From Vinca minor (taxonomy: Eukaryota; Streptophyta; Magnoliopsida; Gentianales; Apocynaceae), in NCBI GenBank assembly GCA_026122235.1, contig JAOCZM010000134.1:6386001-6450000 (forward strand): a stretch of 64,000 nucleotides of DNA, given 5' to 3'. Both the position numbers and the translations under genes were made by a program. The notes beneath the pieces are model-generated. The model saw only the letters and a program-made list of their open reading frames with translations. It did no database searches and was not told the DNA's origin. Shown here one piece after another: positions 45,353 to 55,714 of the stretch; position 1 is the first letter of the stretch, and every line of letters starts with the position of its first letter.

Positions 45353-47131
45353 TTAGAAATATGGAAAGTAAAAATTTGCATTGTCCTTACCTATCAAGGA
45401 GATTCTCTTGCGGCTGTCCCAAATAAATGGTGTCTTGTCCTTCTTAATTGAAATTAATGGAGCAGTAAACTTGTTAAAATCACGAACAAAATGTTTATCA
45501 AAGCTTGCTAACTCATATGTTGGACGATCTGGAATTGTATTGGTTGTTCTCGGCCATTCCACCATCGCATTAACTTTTGCCGGTTCAACTTTAATACCTT
45601 GAAAACTCACAATGTAACTAAGAAGGTTAATAGAATTAGTGTAAGAAACATAATTTCCAATCTTAGCATACAAAGTTTGTGCTTTTAAATGAGTAAAAAC
45701 AGCCCTAAGATGTTCAATATGATTATCTCGGTTTTTACTAGCAACAAGTACTTTATCAAAGTAAGGAATCGGATGTCTATACTTAAACATTAAGTTATTA
45801 ACATTGAGAATATCCGTATATAATCTAAAAGTCCTTTCTTGCTTTGGTACAATTTTCCCCGGATTAACATAAGGACTTAAAGACATACTTACCTTCTTCT
45901 TTTCAAGAATGAAATCACCTTGGGTTTTAATTTGCTGATTTGTACCCAAAGATGGTTTATACGTTTCACGATTTTGAAGGCTAACAAGTAACCTTCTCGG
46001 CAACTCCTTAGGGAAGACTTCATGAAATTTCTGAAAAATGGCAAGACTAGATGTAGAAAAAGATGTTAGAGTAAAAGAAAAAGTGTTAGTAAATAGGTTC
46101 ATTGCGGTTCCTTGCAAATCGAACAAAACAAGAAGTTGTTTTGTTTGAATTGCCCTATCTACCTTTTCGGGATTAATGAATAAATACTCTTTTCTCTCTT
46201 TTTGTGAGCTTGCCTTTTTTCTCACTAAGCTCATGGCTTTTGTACCATTTTTTCCCTCGAATTGTACCTCATGGGTAGTGTCACTCGTTTCTTTTCTATC
46301 TTGTTCTTTTTTCTCCTCTAAAACAGCCCTTTCGGCTTCTTCGTCACTTATCCACGATCCATCATCCAATTGTATCATTCTACTCTTGTTAGGGCAGTCC
46401 ATAGAAAAGTGTCCTTTGCCCCCACATTTAGAACATTCCCGAACAAGATTTGGAGTATAATTTACCCTCGTATTGGCCGATTTGGTTTGATTTTGTGACC
46501 TTGCTGCCCCAAACTGCCCTGTGGCTGTTTTCGCACCAATTTGGGCCTCTTTACCCTTGCTTTGGCTCAGTAACACAGTGGAGAATTTCTGGGACAGATT
46601 TGGCTTCTCCCCGGCTTGGAAAGTTGCCATTTTTGTCCTTGAACTCTTTTCTTTTTGCTTTGTAACAAAACGGTACGTCATTACCTCTTTTATCTCATCC
46701 AATGTATCAACTTCTCGAAACCCAACTCTCACCCTTGTTTTGACTTCTCTATCCCACCAAATAGAAGCATATCCGCAAAATTCCATGGCTGCCAATTTCA
46801 CTTTCTTTTTCTCGGAATAATTATTGACAGAAAAAACATGGTCAGCTTTACGAATCCAATCAAAAAATAATTGAGGATCATTTGTACCTAGGAAAGGAGG
46901 GATCTTGGTTGTGATAGCACCAAGATTATTATCATACCTTTGATCTTGAACATTTGCTCTCGGATCATACCTTTGGTTGTGAGCATTTGGTCTCGGATCA
47001 AACCTTTGGTCTTGATGATTTGCTCCCGGCTCAAATCTTTCATCATGAACAAATGGTCTCGGATCATACCTTTGGCTGTGAGCATTTGATCTCGGATCAT
47101 ACCTTTGATCTTGATGATTTGTTCTCGGTTC
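45353..47131 (-). CDS. Gypsy gag fused to a remnant of reverse transcriptase, no active site
   Basis: An open frame of about 592 codons runs from just after a TAA at 47132-47134 to a stop at 45353. It has no ATG for its first ~115 codons (a GTG is at 46801, an ATG near 46786). Order: six 11-residue repeats; the gag core (PPFLGTNDPQLFFDWIRKADHVF, MEFCGYASIWWDRE); a zinc knuckle CSKCGGKGHFSMDCPNKS; an acidic region; then FHEVFPKELP, TFRLYTDILN, KYRHPIPYFDK joined directly to NHIEHLRAVFTHLKAQTLYAK, and HFVRDFNKFTAPL. Compared with the gypsy copy at 52520-55618, the protease and the RT part containing the D-D active site (FDDILVYSK) are missing, yet the frame stays open. It could produce a Gag-like protein if translated, but not a polymerase. 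Confidence 0.65.
   Translation of the reverse strand, partial: EPRTNHQDQRYDPRSNAHSQRYDPRPFVHDERFEPGANHQDQRFDPRPNAHNQRYDPRANVQDQRYDNNLGAITTKIPPFLGTNDPQLFFDWIRKADHVFSVNNYSEKKKVKLAAMEFCGYASIWWDREVKTRVRVGFREVDTLDEIKEVMTYRFVTKQKEKSSRTKMATFQAGEKPNLSQKFSTVLLSQSKGKEAQIGAKTATGQFGAARSQNQTKSANTRVNYTPNLVRECSKCGGKGHFSMDCPNKSRMIQLDDGSWISDEEAERAVLEEKKEQDRKETSDTTHEVQFEGKNGTKAMSLVRKKASSQKERKEYLFINPEKVDRAIQTKQLLVLFDLQGTAMNLFTNTFSFTLTSFSTSSLAIFQKFHEVFPKELPRRLLVSLQNRETYKPSLGTNQQIKTQGDFILEKKKVSMSLSPYVNPGKIVPKQERTFRLYTDILNVNNLMFKYRHPIPYFDKVLVASKNRDNHIEHLRAVFTHLKAQTLYAKIGNYVSYTNSINLLSYIVSFQGIKVEPAKVNAMVEWPRTTNTIPDRPTYELASFDKHFVRDFNKFTAPLISIKKDKTPFIWDSRKRISLIGKDNANFYFPYF
46934..47131 (-). repeat. Six 33-bp tandem repeats inside gag
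   Basis: Imperfect units encode 11 residues of the type YDPRSNAHSQR / FDPRPNAHNQR. Frame is kept because 33 is a multiple of three. Confidence 0.8.
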
Positions 47132-47166
47132 TTAGGCATAATTGTCCACCATTCTTGGGATTGGTC

Positions 47167-47391
47167 TCAGCTGAAAATCTTTTTGGTGCCGAAAGTTGTC
47201 CCTTGGAATTTGATCAAAGGATTCTTAAGAATCTTGATCATCTTTTCCGAATTGCTCTTGAATTCACGAAACTCCATTTTAAGTTCATTGACGGATTGCA
47301 TCAAAGACTTTATGGTTTGTTGCATTGATTCTTTGAAAAGTTTGTCGCACTCCATGGCACCTTGCTGCGAAGTACCTTCATCAAAAGACAT
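47167..47391 (-). pseudogene. Gypsy gag N-terminus (separate frame)
   Basis: 74-codon frame beginning MSFDEGTSQQG, with a coiled-coil-like stretch (LMQSVNELKMEFREFKSNSEK). It is followed by a stop and then, in another frame, by the 33-bp repeats. It probably encodes the original start of the gag. Confidence 0.5.
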
Positions 47392-48180
47392 TATCTTTGC
47401 AAAGAAAAAAATTCACACAAAAATCGTTAGTAGAAAAAATAGTAAGATTGAATCTTTTCACAAAATCTGTGAATAGTAATCTGTGAATAGTATAATCTGG
47501 GAATAGTAAGCTGTGAATAGTAATCCGTGAATAGTAATCTGTGAATAGTAATCAGATTTTTGTTCTCTCAATATTCCACAAAGTACTTGTCAAGAACTTC
47601 CAACTCCAGATGATTTAGGTAAATTGTATTGTTTTGTTGATGGAAGGCTGAAAAAAGATGGAAAGAAATCCTATCTTGACCTATTCAAAAAGTTAAGAAA
47701 GAAAGAATAAGAGTAATCGTTAAAAAGATGTAACCTTTACGCTTTTTGATTTCTTGAAAATAGACTTTGAATTTTCGGATGAATTGTGCTGTGAATAGTA
47801 ACCGAAAATTTTAAAATCTTGAAAACCTTGTTTTCTTGATTTCCTTCTTTACCTTATACCTTGAGACTTACCCTTTTCTTGGCCGCCTTTATCAAGCACT
47901 CCATGTCAGAAAGATATTACCTTGATTTGGTGAGTTTGATGGCGACTAATTCAAGAACAAGAGGGAATAAGAGCCAATTCCTTTGTGTCCAAACGGACAA
48001 GGAAGTTTGCTTTTGGTTTGATCCGTGTCTAGGATAACCCGGCTGCCAATTTCTTTACTTCCGGGTGGCTTTTGTGTATGGTAGTAATAATTTTTTTGTT
48101 ATCTTTCTCGGTCTATTCCAAGCAAACAAGAAAAATTTAATGAAAAGCGTAAGGGTACACCAAGATAGAGATCAACCTTT
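47392..48180 (-). other. Gypsy untranslated leader
   Basis: Non-coding. It contains a short array of GTGAATAGTAAT-type repeats at 47465-47550 and lies between the primer site and gag. Confidence 0.55.
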
Positions 48181-48193
48181 TGCTCTGATACCA
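48181..48193 (-). other. Primer binding site (initiator tRNA-Met) of the gypsy element
   Basis: Minus-strand TGGTATCAGAGCA, two bases from an LTR end ...GCATCA. Confidence 0.85.
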
Positions 48194-48195
48194 CT

Positions 48196-48400
48196 TGATG
48201 CGAAACCGTGATGTTTTATATCAAGGTTCGGTTTTTAAGCAGATCTTTCTCTATCTCGAATTAGTTTCTATGGGAATACACTTAACACAACCCCGGGCAG
48301 GCTAAGTATCAATGGAGGCTGAAACACCACAACTAGAGAAACAAGCTAGTTGATACAGTAACTCAAAGAATATGAAGTTCTACCGGAAATTCATAAACAA
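48196..48400 (-). mobile_element. 5' LTR remnant of the gypsy element
   Basis: Minus-strand LTR ends ...CGGTTTCGCATCA at 48196. Its upstream limit is not visible, and sequence by about 48420 reads as copia linker again. Its end differs from the inverted-arm end at 44612. Confidence 0.45.
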
Positions 48401-48639
48401 GCTGGTGGGCTGGCCCAGGGATAGTGGCGGGTTTGGTTACTTCCGAAGTGGACTGGACTGTGCAGGCAGATTGGTTTCGACTGGGCTGGCCCAGTGCTGG
48501 TCTGGCTGGTTTAGAAGAAGGGAATCTGGGCCAGTTCATGGGGGTTCAACAAGTGGAGAATGGTCGGCCATTTGTTGTATATTTGGGGCAAGATTTTTGG
48601 ACAATGGTGCGAAAGGAAAAATATCCTCATAAAAGTGAA

Positions 48640-50070
48640 CATCTCGTGAGACAAATGTTTTCCTAGATTGAAGGTCATAGACTGTCCAACCTTTTTGTCT
48701 CATTGGGTATCCGATAGAAATACACTTGGTGGATCATTCGGTGAATTTATCTCTCGTGGGATTTGTATTATGAGCATAACAAAGAGACCCAAAAACCCGA
48801 AGATGTTCAAATTTGGGTGGTGGTTTTCCAAATAAAATTTCTAAAGGAGTTTTATTACTTAAGAGTTTACTAGGAGTGTGATTGACAAGATACCCTGCGG
48901 TTAGTATACATCCCCCCAAAAACGAATTGGTAGATGTGTTTCAAAACGAAGGGCTTGTGCGACATTTAGAATGTGCCTATTTTTCCTTTCTACCCACCCG
49001 TTTTGTTGAGGAGTGTAGACAAGATGTTTCGTGGATAATTCCTGTTTGGTAAAAACAATCTCTAAGACTTAAGAACTCGGTTCCATTATCACCCCTAACC
49101 CGTTTAATAATTCCTTGAAACTGGGTAGAGACCATGTTATGAAAATTAATAAAGACTTTATTTGTTTCACTTTTTTCTTTAAGAAGATAAGCCCAAACGG
49201 ACCTAGAAAAATCATCCACTAAACAGAAAAAATAATGTGCCCAGATAAAGATGGTGTTTGGTATTTACCCATAGGTCACAATGTATTAGTTCAAAAGGAC
49301 GTTTCGCCTTATTATTACTAAGAGGAAAAGGTAACCTGGAATCTTTGGCAAGATGAAAAATATCAAAAGGTATAGATTTATTGTTTGAGAGATGTATTGG
49401 AACAGGAATATTAAGTAAAGTACCAAAAGCTGGGTGCCCAAGTCTTCGGTGCCACAATTTACAACTTTCTTCTAAACGGACTGTCGCGATTATTTCGCCT
49501 TGGTGAGTCACGTCTTTGAGATGATAGATGCCCCCAACTTAGTTCACCTTCCCCAATTAGCGTCTTCAAGATTAGGTCCTGTACAACACAATACTCATCA
49601 AAGTAGGTGACACAACATTATAACTCCCGTGTTAATTGAGATATAGAAATCAAATTGCACGAGAATTGTGGCATATACAATACTTTAGCGAGACGAATAT
49701 TGGGATTTAGAGTCACTGTACCATACTGTTGTGCCCAAATACGCTTACCATCAGGCAAACTCATGCTAATAGGAATTACCATATTTTGCAAGTTTTCCAA
49801 TTTAATTTTTCTCTCAAGTAATGTGATGAGAGACACCGCTATCAAGAATCCATGGGAATAAAAGGCGACGTTTTTACTAGTGGTGTGAAATGCCACAACT
49901 TTATTTTCTTAGATTATTCCAACTATTTCCTGAGCAAATTCTCTCAATTGCACTTTGTCCAAAGAGGTGGTAGTTGTTTGCTGCACCGAATAGACCGCAC
50001 CGTGTGCTAGTCCTGAGTAGCTTGCGCAATGCGCTGTGGTGTCAATGACACTGCTTGTCTCCGACATATT
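48640..50070 (-). pseudogene. Copia element 2 protease-side, GAG-pre-integrase and integrase
   Basis: Pieces in order: VLYMPQFSCNLISISQLTREL after the protease region (49618-49896); CKLWHRRLGHPAFG and PFELIHCDLW (49212-49511); MDDFSRSVWAYLLKEKSE and RGDNGTEF (48977-49219), giving D, D of the integrase; LVNHTPSKLLSNKTPLEILFGKPPP (48734-48919). Stops and shifts separate them. The upstream gag and the WxxDTGA-type protease site are not readable. Confidence 0.75.
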
Positions 50071-50759
50071 GTTCTAGGAGATAAAATTTGTTTTTTTTTA
50101 ACCTCACTTTTTTTTTCTCATGATCGTTTTCCCAATTAAAACCCAATTCATGCAATTGACACGTAAATTCCACTATTCATGCAATATATAATGCTCAATC
50201 ACTCCCAAATTAGTAACCCAACAATACCCACTGATTATACCCGATTACTTGTGATAATTAAATGACGTAGGGGGTCCCTACCTCTTCCGGAAGCAATAAA
50301 TACCAGAAATCTCGAAATCTGCACTACCAGGTTTACTCCCGGAGCTATAACTTTCTGCTCGGGACTCAGAATAAATTGCCATCTGTGCTCACCCGTAACT
50401 CTCTCGATTATCTTCGATTTAAAGTGGTAGATAAAAAACAGACAACTGTAGCCCCCTGAACGGACTGCTCAAAGTTTTGGACATATTTTTCTCTTCTCCC
50501 CTTTCTCTCTCTATCGTGTATATTATGTTTCCTTGTGTAGGTTAAAGTTTAGTTATTTACAAGTTAGGTCCTTCATCTTTTATTTTAATTGCACTCGTAA
50601 CCCCACACATACAAAATTATGAATGCACACATATAACAAAGGAAAGTCATCTAGCACACAATAATTAATTTCCTAGCACTTATTATTAATTATCTTATTT
50701 ACGAATTAGGCACATTACACCTAATTAAATTAATTCATGTAATTATGTAGACCAAAAGG
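50071..50759 (-). other. Unassigned, possibly gypsy LTR fragment
   Basis: CT-rich and AT-rich blocks in an order similar to 3940-4260 of the chromovirus LTR (CTCTCTCT block, then AGTCCT/GGTCCTTCATC-type block), suggesting an LTR promoter region on the minus strand. No coding sequence, and the resemblance is loose. Confidence 0.25.
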
Positions 50760-51030
50760 TCCAGGGTATCAAAAAAAGTGCCACGAAAATGTGTCGTTTT
50801 CTCAAATTGCTATAATTTTGTGGCACTTCATGAGGCAATTAAAAAATGTCATAACTTTTGTGGCACTTCATAAGGCAATTAAAAAAAATGCCATAAATAT
50901 TGTGGCACTTCTTACAAAGTGCCACAAAAATATGGCATTTTCACATAAATGCCGTAAATAAATGGCATATAACATAGATGCCACAAATTAATTGCCACCA
51001 AAGCCCAATTTTACCATAGTGCCACTTTCA
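50760..51030. repeat. Short TGGCACTT / AAGTGCCA repeat cluster
   Basis: At least eight copies of GTGGCACTTC, AAGTGCCAC or ATGGCAT in both orientations within 270 bases, a layout typical of the subterminal zone of a DNA transposon. No terminal repeat identified. Confidence 0.55.
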
Positions 51031-52440
51031 CCATTTTTGTTCAATATCTCGGCTGAGCTTCTCTCTTGGGGCCTCAATCACCTATTAGCCGAAGGGGATC
51101 TTGTCGTCTTTTGTGTTTCTTAGGAGTGTCTCAGAATATCCCATTTGGCGTTCGCAGGTGACGTGGTTCAAAGCATAGTGTTAGAAACATAATGGTCTTT
51201 CTTACAGATTATCAATGTATATCGGGGCAACGTGTCAATGCCAGGAAAAGTGGTTTTTACGCTTCCTCCAAATCCACTTGGTTGCATGGTGATATGATTG
51301 CCGAGCTCAGTGGTTTTCAATGACAAGAGTTTCCTATGTAATATCTGGGCTTCCCTATTTATCCAAGCCGTGCTAAAGCTGTCTATTCCCAAGACTTGGT
51401 CGAATCAATTAATAATTTAGTAGCAGGTTGCAGCGCAAGCTCTTGAGCATGTCGGTTGATTAATCTTGATTCAACATGTTTTATCCTCAATGACGTTGCA
51501 TATTTTTGCAGTTTCCAACCCCCGATGATGGTGTTGTAGAGTACAGAGTGGATAATGGCCATACTTCTTTGGGGCCAGTAAGACGGTATCAATCGCATGC
51601 ATTGAATGGCATGGAGTCAGTTGTGCGTGAGCAAGGAGCGTAACGGCTTGGGGCTTTGCACACTACGCCAATACTCAAAAGCTTTCATCTTATAGCTTTG
51701 GTGGCGTTTTAGGACAACAACTTCAATTTGGAGGAATTTTTTGGAGTCGCGCTATGGTGCCGACCTTCAACATATATCTATGGTTGAATCTAATGCATCG
51801 AACACGCTGACATAGTGAAGTATGGTTGCGATTTGAGACATTGTTGAGGATAATATAGCGTTGATGGTGCGGGATGGCTTGTCATCGCTCTATTTTGAGA
51901 GAATACAAAGAAGAGCCAGACTATATAGGAGCATGGCTATTGTTGATGCCACTGATGAGATTTTTGTTTCAAAATTGAGGCCTTTTGCACTAGTGCCGGC
52001 TGGGATAAGGACAAGCCCCAAGCGGCTTGGACTGAATTTGTGGCAAAATAAGCTCTAGTTGCGCTGCGGGAGGGATATGGCATGCTTGTTTGGCAGCCTA
52101 AACAGGTTGGGAATTTCTCCCTCAAGACTTCTTTGTATATTCAGCAGCCAGCAGCCCCTTGGATGTTAACGCGACGCATTACTTGGTCCGTTTTCTTACA
52201 CTTTTCTTTGTCTCTCTCTTTTTATGGATATTTTGGAATTGTTTTTCCGCTGACTAAAGTGTATTTTGTAGTTAGTAAATTTTGAATGTTCCAAGACTCC
52301 AACGACTATATCTCGGGCAGTCATGCTTTAGGTGGGTCAGCCATGTAAAGTCTCATTTGTTGAGACATACTTTCTTTGTAAAGGGTTGAGTGGCAGTGCT
52401 TATTTGTGAGAATGGTGGTTTTGGGCCTCCTTAGTGGATT
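51031..52440 (+). pseudogene. LINE reverse transcriptase remnant
   Basis: Broken plus-strand frames: FLTDYQCISGQRVNARKSGFYASS near 51200 (the RT block following the active-site FADD region); YLGFPIYPSRAK near 51350; and further decayed pieces toward a zf-RVT-like region near 52100-52200. The active site itself is damaged. No poly-A tail or target duplication seen. Confidence 0.65.
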
Positions 52441-52499
52441 GGATATTTCTTGTAATTTTAGGAACTAGAGTGAGTAATGAACCCGAAAGGTAAGTACGA

Positions 52500-53820
52500 T
52501 TGATGTTTCGTAAAACCTGATGCCGAGAAGGGGAGATAATTATCAAAGGTTTGACAATAATCTTGGAACAATCAAGACCAAGATTCCCTCTTTTCAAGGT
52601 ACGAATTATCCCAAATTATTTTTAGATTGGATAAGTAAAGTTAACCATGTTTTTGTCGTGCACAACTATTCAAAGGAAAAAAAGTTAAGTTGGCAGCCAT
52701 GGAATTCTCGGATTATGCTTCAATTTGGTGGGATAAAGAGGCGGGTGCAAGGAGACGAGTTAGTCAACATCAAACTGATACTTGGGATGAGATGAAAGTG
52801 GTCATGAAGCGTAGATTTGTTCCACAAAATTACACTAGGGAACTTTTCAATCGCTTGCAAAGATTGAAGCAAGGCACTAAATCGGTGGATGAGTATTAAA
52901 AAGAGATGGAGATTGCCATGATTAGAGCGGATATTCAAGACGATAATGAGGCTACGTTGGCGGGTCTAAATGACAAAATTCCGCCAAAGGTAGAACGTGC
53001 TAACCATGTTAATCTTATTGCAATGGTTTATTATGCAGAACAAATAGAAAAACAACAAAAGGAGAAAATTTAAAGGACTTATTCGACAAATTTCCAATCT
53101 TAGAAAAATTCGAATCAGCCCCTAAACAATTCATCACCTTTGCCGAGCCTAAACAAAGCAAAGGAGACTTTTGGAGCTGCCAAAACAGCCACGGCATCAA
53201 GTGGGGCAGCCAAGACTTCTGCTACATCAAATTCAACCAATTTGAGGTTAAGTACAACTCCTAACCTTCAAAAGGAATGTTTTAAGTGTAGAGGAAAGGG
53301 TCACTTTGCTAGGGACTGCCCAAATAAGAGCGTAATGATCATGCAACATGATGGAGAAGCCGAGGATGATGTTTTGGAGGAAGAAACCGACCTTCTAGAG
53401 GAACAACCCGAGGAAGGGAAGCAACTTTTGATGACTATGAAGCTTCTACATACTCAACCATTAGATGATGAACATCAACAAAGGAGCAATCTTTTCCAAC
53501 CAAAGTGCAACGTTAAAGGCATGCTTTGTTTACTCATTATTGATAATGGAAGTTGTACTAATGTTTGCTCTCTTGATATGGTCACCGCTCTTGATTTACC
53601 TTGGAAAGCTCATCCAAATCCTTATAAGCTTTCCTGGTTAAACAATAGTGGTGAAATCAAAGTGGATAAACATGTTGAGATAGAGTTCATAATTGGGAGA
53701 TTCAAAGATAAAGTGTTATGTGATGTGGTTCCAATGACTGCAAGTCACATTATTTTAGGGAGACCATGGCAATACGATAGGTGTGCGGAACATATTGGGA
53801 GGAAAAATGTTTAAGAAGTC
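52500..53820 (+). pseudogene. Gypsy gag and protease region (frame-shifted)
   Basis: 52520-53070 carries gag: IPSFQGTNYPKLFLDWISKVNHVF, then in another frame MEFSDYASIWWDKE and RFVPQNYTRELFNRLQRL, with a stop near 52897. The frame 53140-53814 has a zinc knuckle CFKCRGKGHFARDCPNKS, an acidic stretch, then the retropepsin region LLIIDNGSCTNVCS and SHIILGRPWQYDR. The protease active site reads D-N-G where D-(T/S)-G is usual. Same family as the fused ORF at 45353-47131. Confidence 0.8.
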
Positions 53821-53900
53821 ACCATGGATAAAGTAAGGTTCACATTACAACCTTTAACACTATCGACAGTGAGGTTCATAAACAAATGGCAGAGAATAGA

Positions 53901-54008
53901 GAGAAAAGAATGAGAGATGAGTTGCAAAAGAAGAGTGATCTCACCCTTGAGGTAGAGAAAAGAATGAGAGATGAGTTGCAAAAGAAGAGTGATCTCACCC
54001 TTGAGGTA
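53901..54008. repeat. 54-bp tandem duplication
   Basis: GAGAAAAGAATGAGAGATGAG begins at 53901 and 53955. The copies are essentially identical. Confidence 0.8.
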
Positions 54009-54557
54009 AAAACCGAGGTAAAAAAAGGATGAAAAAGCCGTGTCTGCTCAAAAATGAGAAAAAAGTGTTTATTTATAAACCCCCGCGAAAGGTAGATAGG
54101 GCTATTCGAGCAAAACAAGCAATTGTTTTGCTAATTTTCAAAGGAGCCTAAAGGTCCTATATAACTAACACTTTTGAGCTAATTTCTTCATCACTACATA
54201 GTCTTGTTCGTGATCTATTGCAGGAATTCAAAGATGTTTTTCCCAAGGAGTTGCCGAAAGGAATGAGAGATGAGTTGCAAAAGAAGAGTGATCTCACCCT
54301 TGAGGTAAAAACCGAGGTAAAAAAGGATGAAAAAGCCGTGTCTGCTCAAAAAGTGAGAAAAAAGTGTTTATTTATAAACCCGCGAAAGGTAGATAGGGCT
54401 ATTCGAGCAAAACAGTAATTGTTTTGCTAATTTTCAAAGGAGCCTAAAGGTCCTATATAACTAACACTTTTGAGCTAATTTCTTCTTCTCTACATAGTCT
54501 TGTTTGTGATCTATTGCAAGAATTCAAAGATGTTTTTCCCAAGGAGTTGCCGAAAGG
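53963..54557. repeat. 299-bp tandem duplication in gypsy pol
   Basis: The segment starting AATGAGAGATGAGTTGCAA (53963) repeats from 54262, with both copies ending in GTTGCCGAAAGG (54261, 54557). It duplicates the linker and the FKDVFPKELP motif before the RT. Few differences, so it is recent. Confidence 0.85.
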
Positions 54558-55618
54558 TCTACCTCCAATGGGGGCATTAAACATCAAATCGACTTCATCC
54601 CAGGATCCATTCTTTCAAATAGACCGAATTATAATGCAAATCCGGATGAAACTCGTGAGATTTAAAGGCAAGTAGATTTACTTCTTGAGAAGGAGCAGGT
54701 AAGAGAATCTTTAAGTCCTTGTCCTAGGCCTGTCATATTAGTGCCTAAAAAGGAAGGAACTTTTAGATTATGTACGGATTGTCGAGCTATTAATAAGATA
54801 ACTATTAAATATAGACATCCTATACCTCGCTTAGATGATATACTTGAAGAGTTAAATGGTGCTAAGATATTTTCTAAAATTGATTGAACTTAAGGATATC
54901 ACCGAATTAGAATGAATGGAAAACTGCATTTAAGACTAAATATGATTTATATGAATGGATTGTCATGCCTTTTGGTCTTACTAATGCACCTAGTACTTTT
55001 ATGAGATTGATGAACTATATGTTTCAGCATTGTGTTGGAAAGTTTGTTGTAGTTTACTTCGATGATATACTTGTTTATAGTAAAAACTTAAAAGAGCATG
55101 TTGAACATCTTAGGGCTGTTTTTACTATTTTAAAGGAACAAACTTTGTATGCTAAGCTTGAAAAGTGTGTCTTTTGCACTAATTCTATTAACTTTCTTGG
55201 ATACATTGTGAGTTCTCAAGGTATTAGTGTTGATCCGTCCAAAATCAAAGCAATTATGGATTGGCCGAAACCAACAAATGCAAGTCAAGTAAGATCTTTC
55301 CATGGGTTAGCTAGTTTCTATAGACGTTTTGTACGTGATTTTAGTGCTATTGCTGCCCCTTTAAATGACGTTGTAAGAAGGATACTCCTTTTTATTGGAA
55401 TGAGCCGCAACAAGATAGTTTTGACAAGCTCAAATCTTTACTTACTTCTTCTCCTATTCTTGCTTTACCTAACTTTGATTTAACTTTTGAAGTTGAATGT
55501 GTTGCTTCAGGGATAGGTATTGGAGCTATTTTGCAACAACAAAACAAACCTTTGACGTAATTTAGTGAGAAATTAAGTGGACCTACACTTAATTATCCAA
55601 CTTATGACAATGATTTGT
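54216..55618 (+). pseudogene. Gypsy reverse transcriptase and RNase H start
   Basis: Blocks: EFKDVFPKELPKG; RPVILVPKKEGTFRLCTDCRAIN (54725-54800); KYRHPIPRLDDIL; FSKID followed by a stop near 54886; MPFGLTNAPSTFMRLMN; YFDDILVYSK, which contains the catalytic YxDD-type motif (55055-55085); VRSFHGLASFYRRFVRDF; then after a frame shift near 55375 the RNase H start with FEVECVASGIGIGA. It ends at ~55618, so integrase and chromodomain are missing. Confidence 0.85.
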
Positions 55619-55714
55619 GTAAAACACAAGAGGGGGGGTGAATTGGGTTTTAACTAATCTTGTAAACTTTTTCTAAGCTTTACAATGCAAGTGTAAGTTT
55701 GAACAAGATGAACA
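55619..55714 (+). mobile_element. Short LTR-like fragment before copia element 3
   Basis: AAACACAAGAGGGGGGGTGAATTGGGTTTT and following bases resemble the end region of Sirevirus-type LTRs. Only ~95 bases. Confidence 0.3.

Larger units (their letters stand above)
44612..48400 (-). mobile_element. Gypsy element inserted in copia element 2
   Basis: Minus strand: primer site (48193-48181), leader, gag, fused RT remnant, purine tract, inverted LTR. The outer right limit is uncertain (about 48400), because the 5' LTR start TGATACGG is not found there. Confidence 0.65.
42746..50070 (-). mobile_element. Copia element 2 (minus), split by a gypsy element, 5' end missing
   Basis: The minus-strand order is protease/GAG-pre-integrase/integrase (50070-48640), interruption (about 48400-44612), RT and RNase H (44611-43130), purine tract, 3' LTR (43111-42746). 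The coding linker ends exactly at 44611 where the inverted LTR structure begins. It is a different family from copia 1/3. Confidence 0.8.

Noticed and set aside
45381..47476. Plus-strand open frames of about 70-124 codons
   Set aside because: They are antisense shadows of the gypsy gag frame at 45353-47391.
47465..47550. GTGAATAGTAATC repeats as a regulatory array
   Set aside because: Short imperfect slippage repeats in the gypsy leader; no second copy to show conservation.
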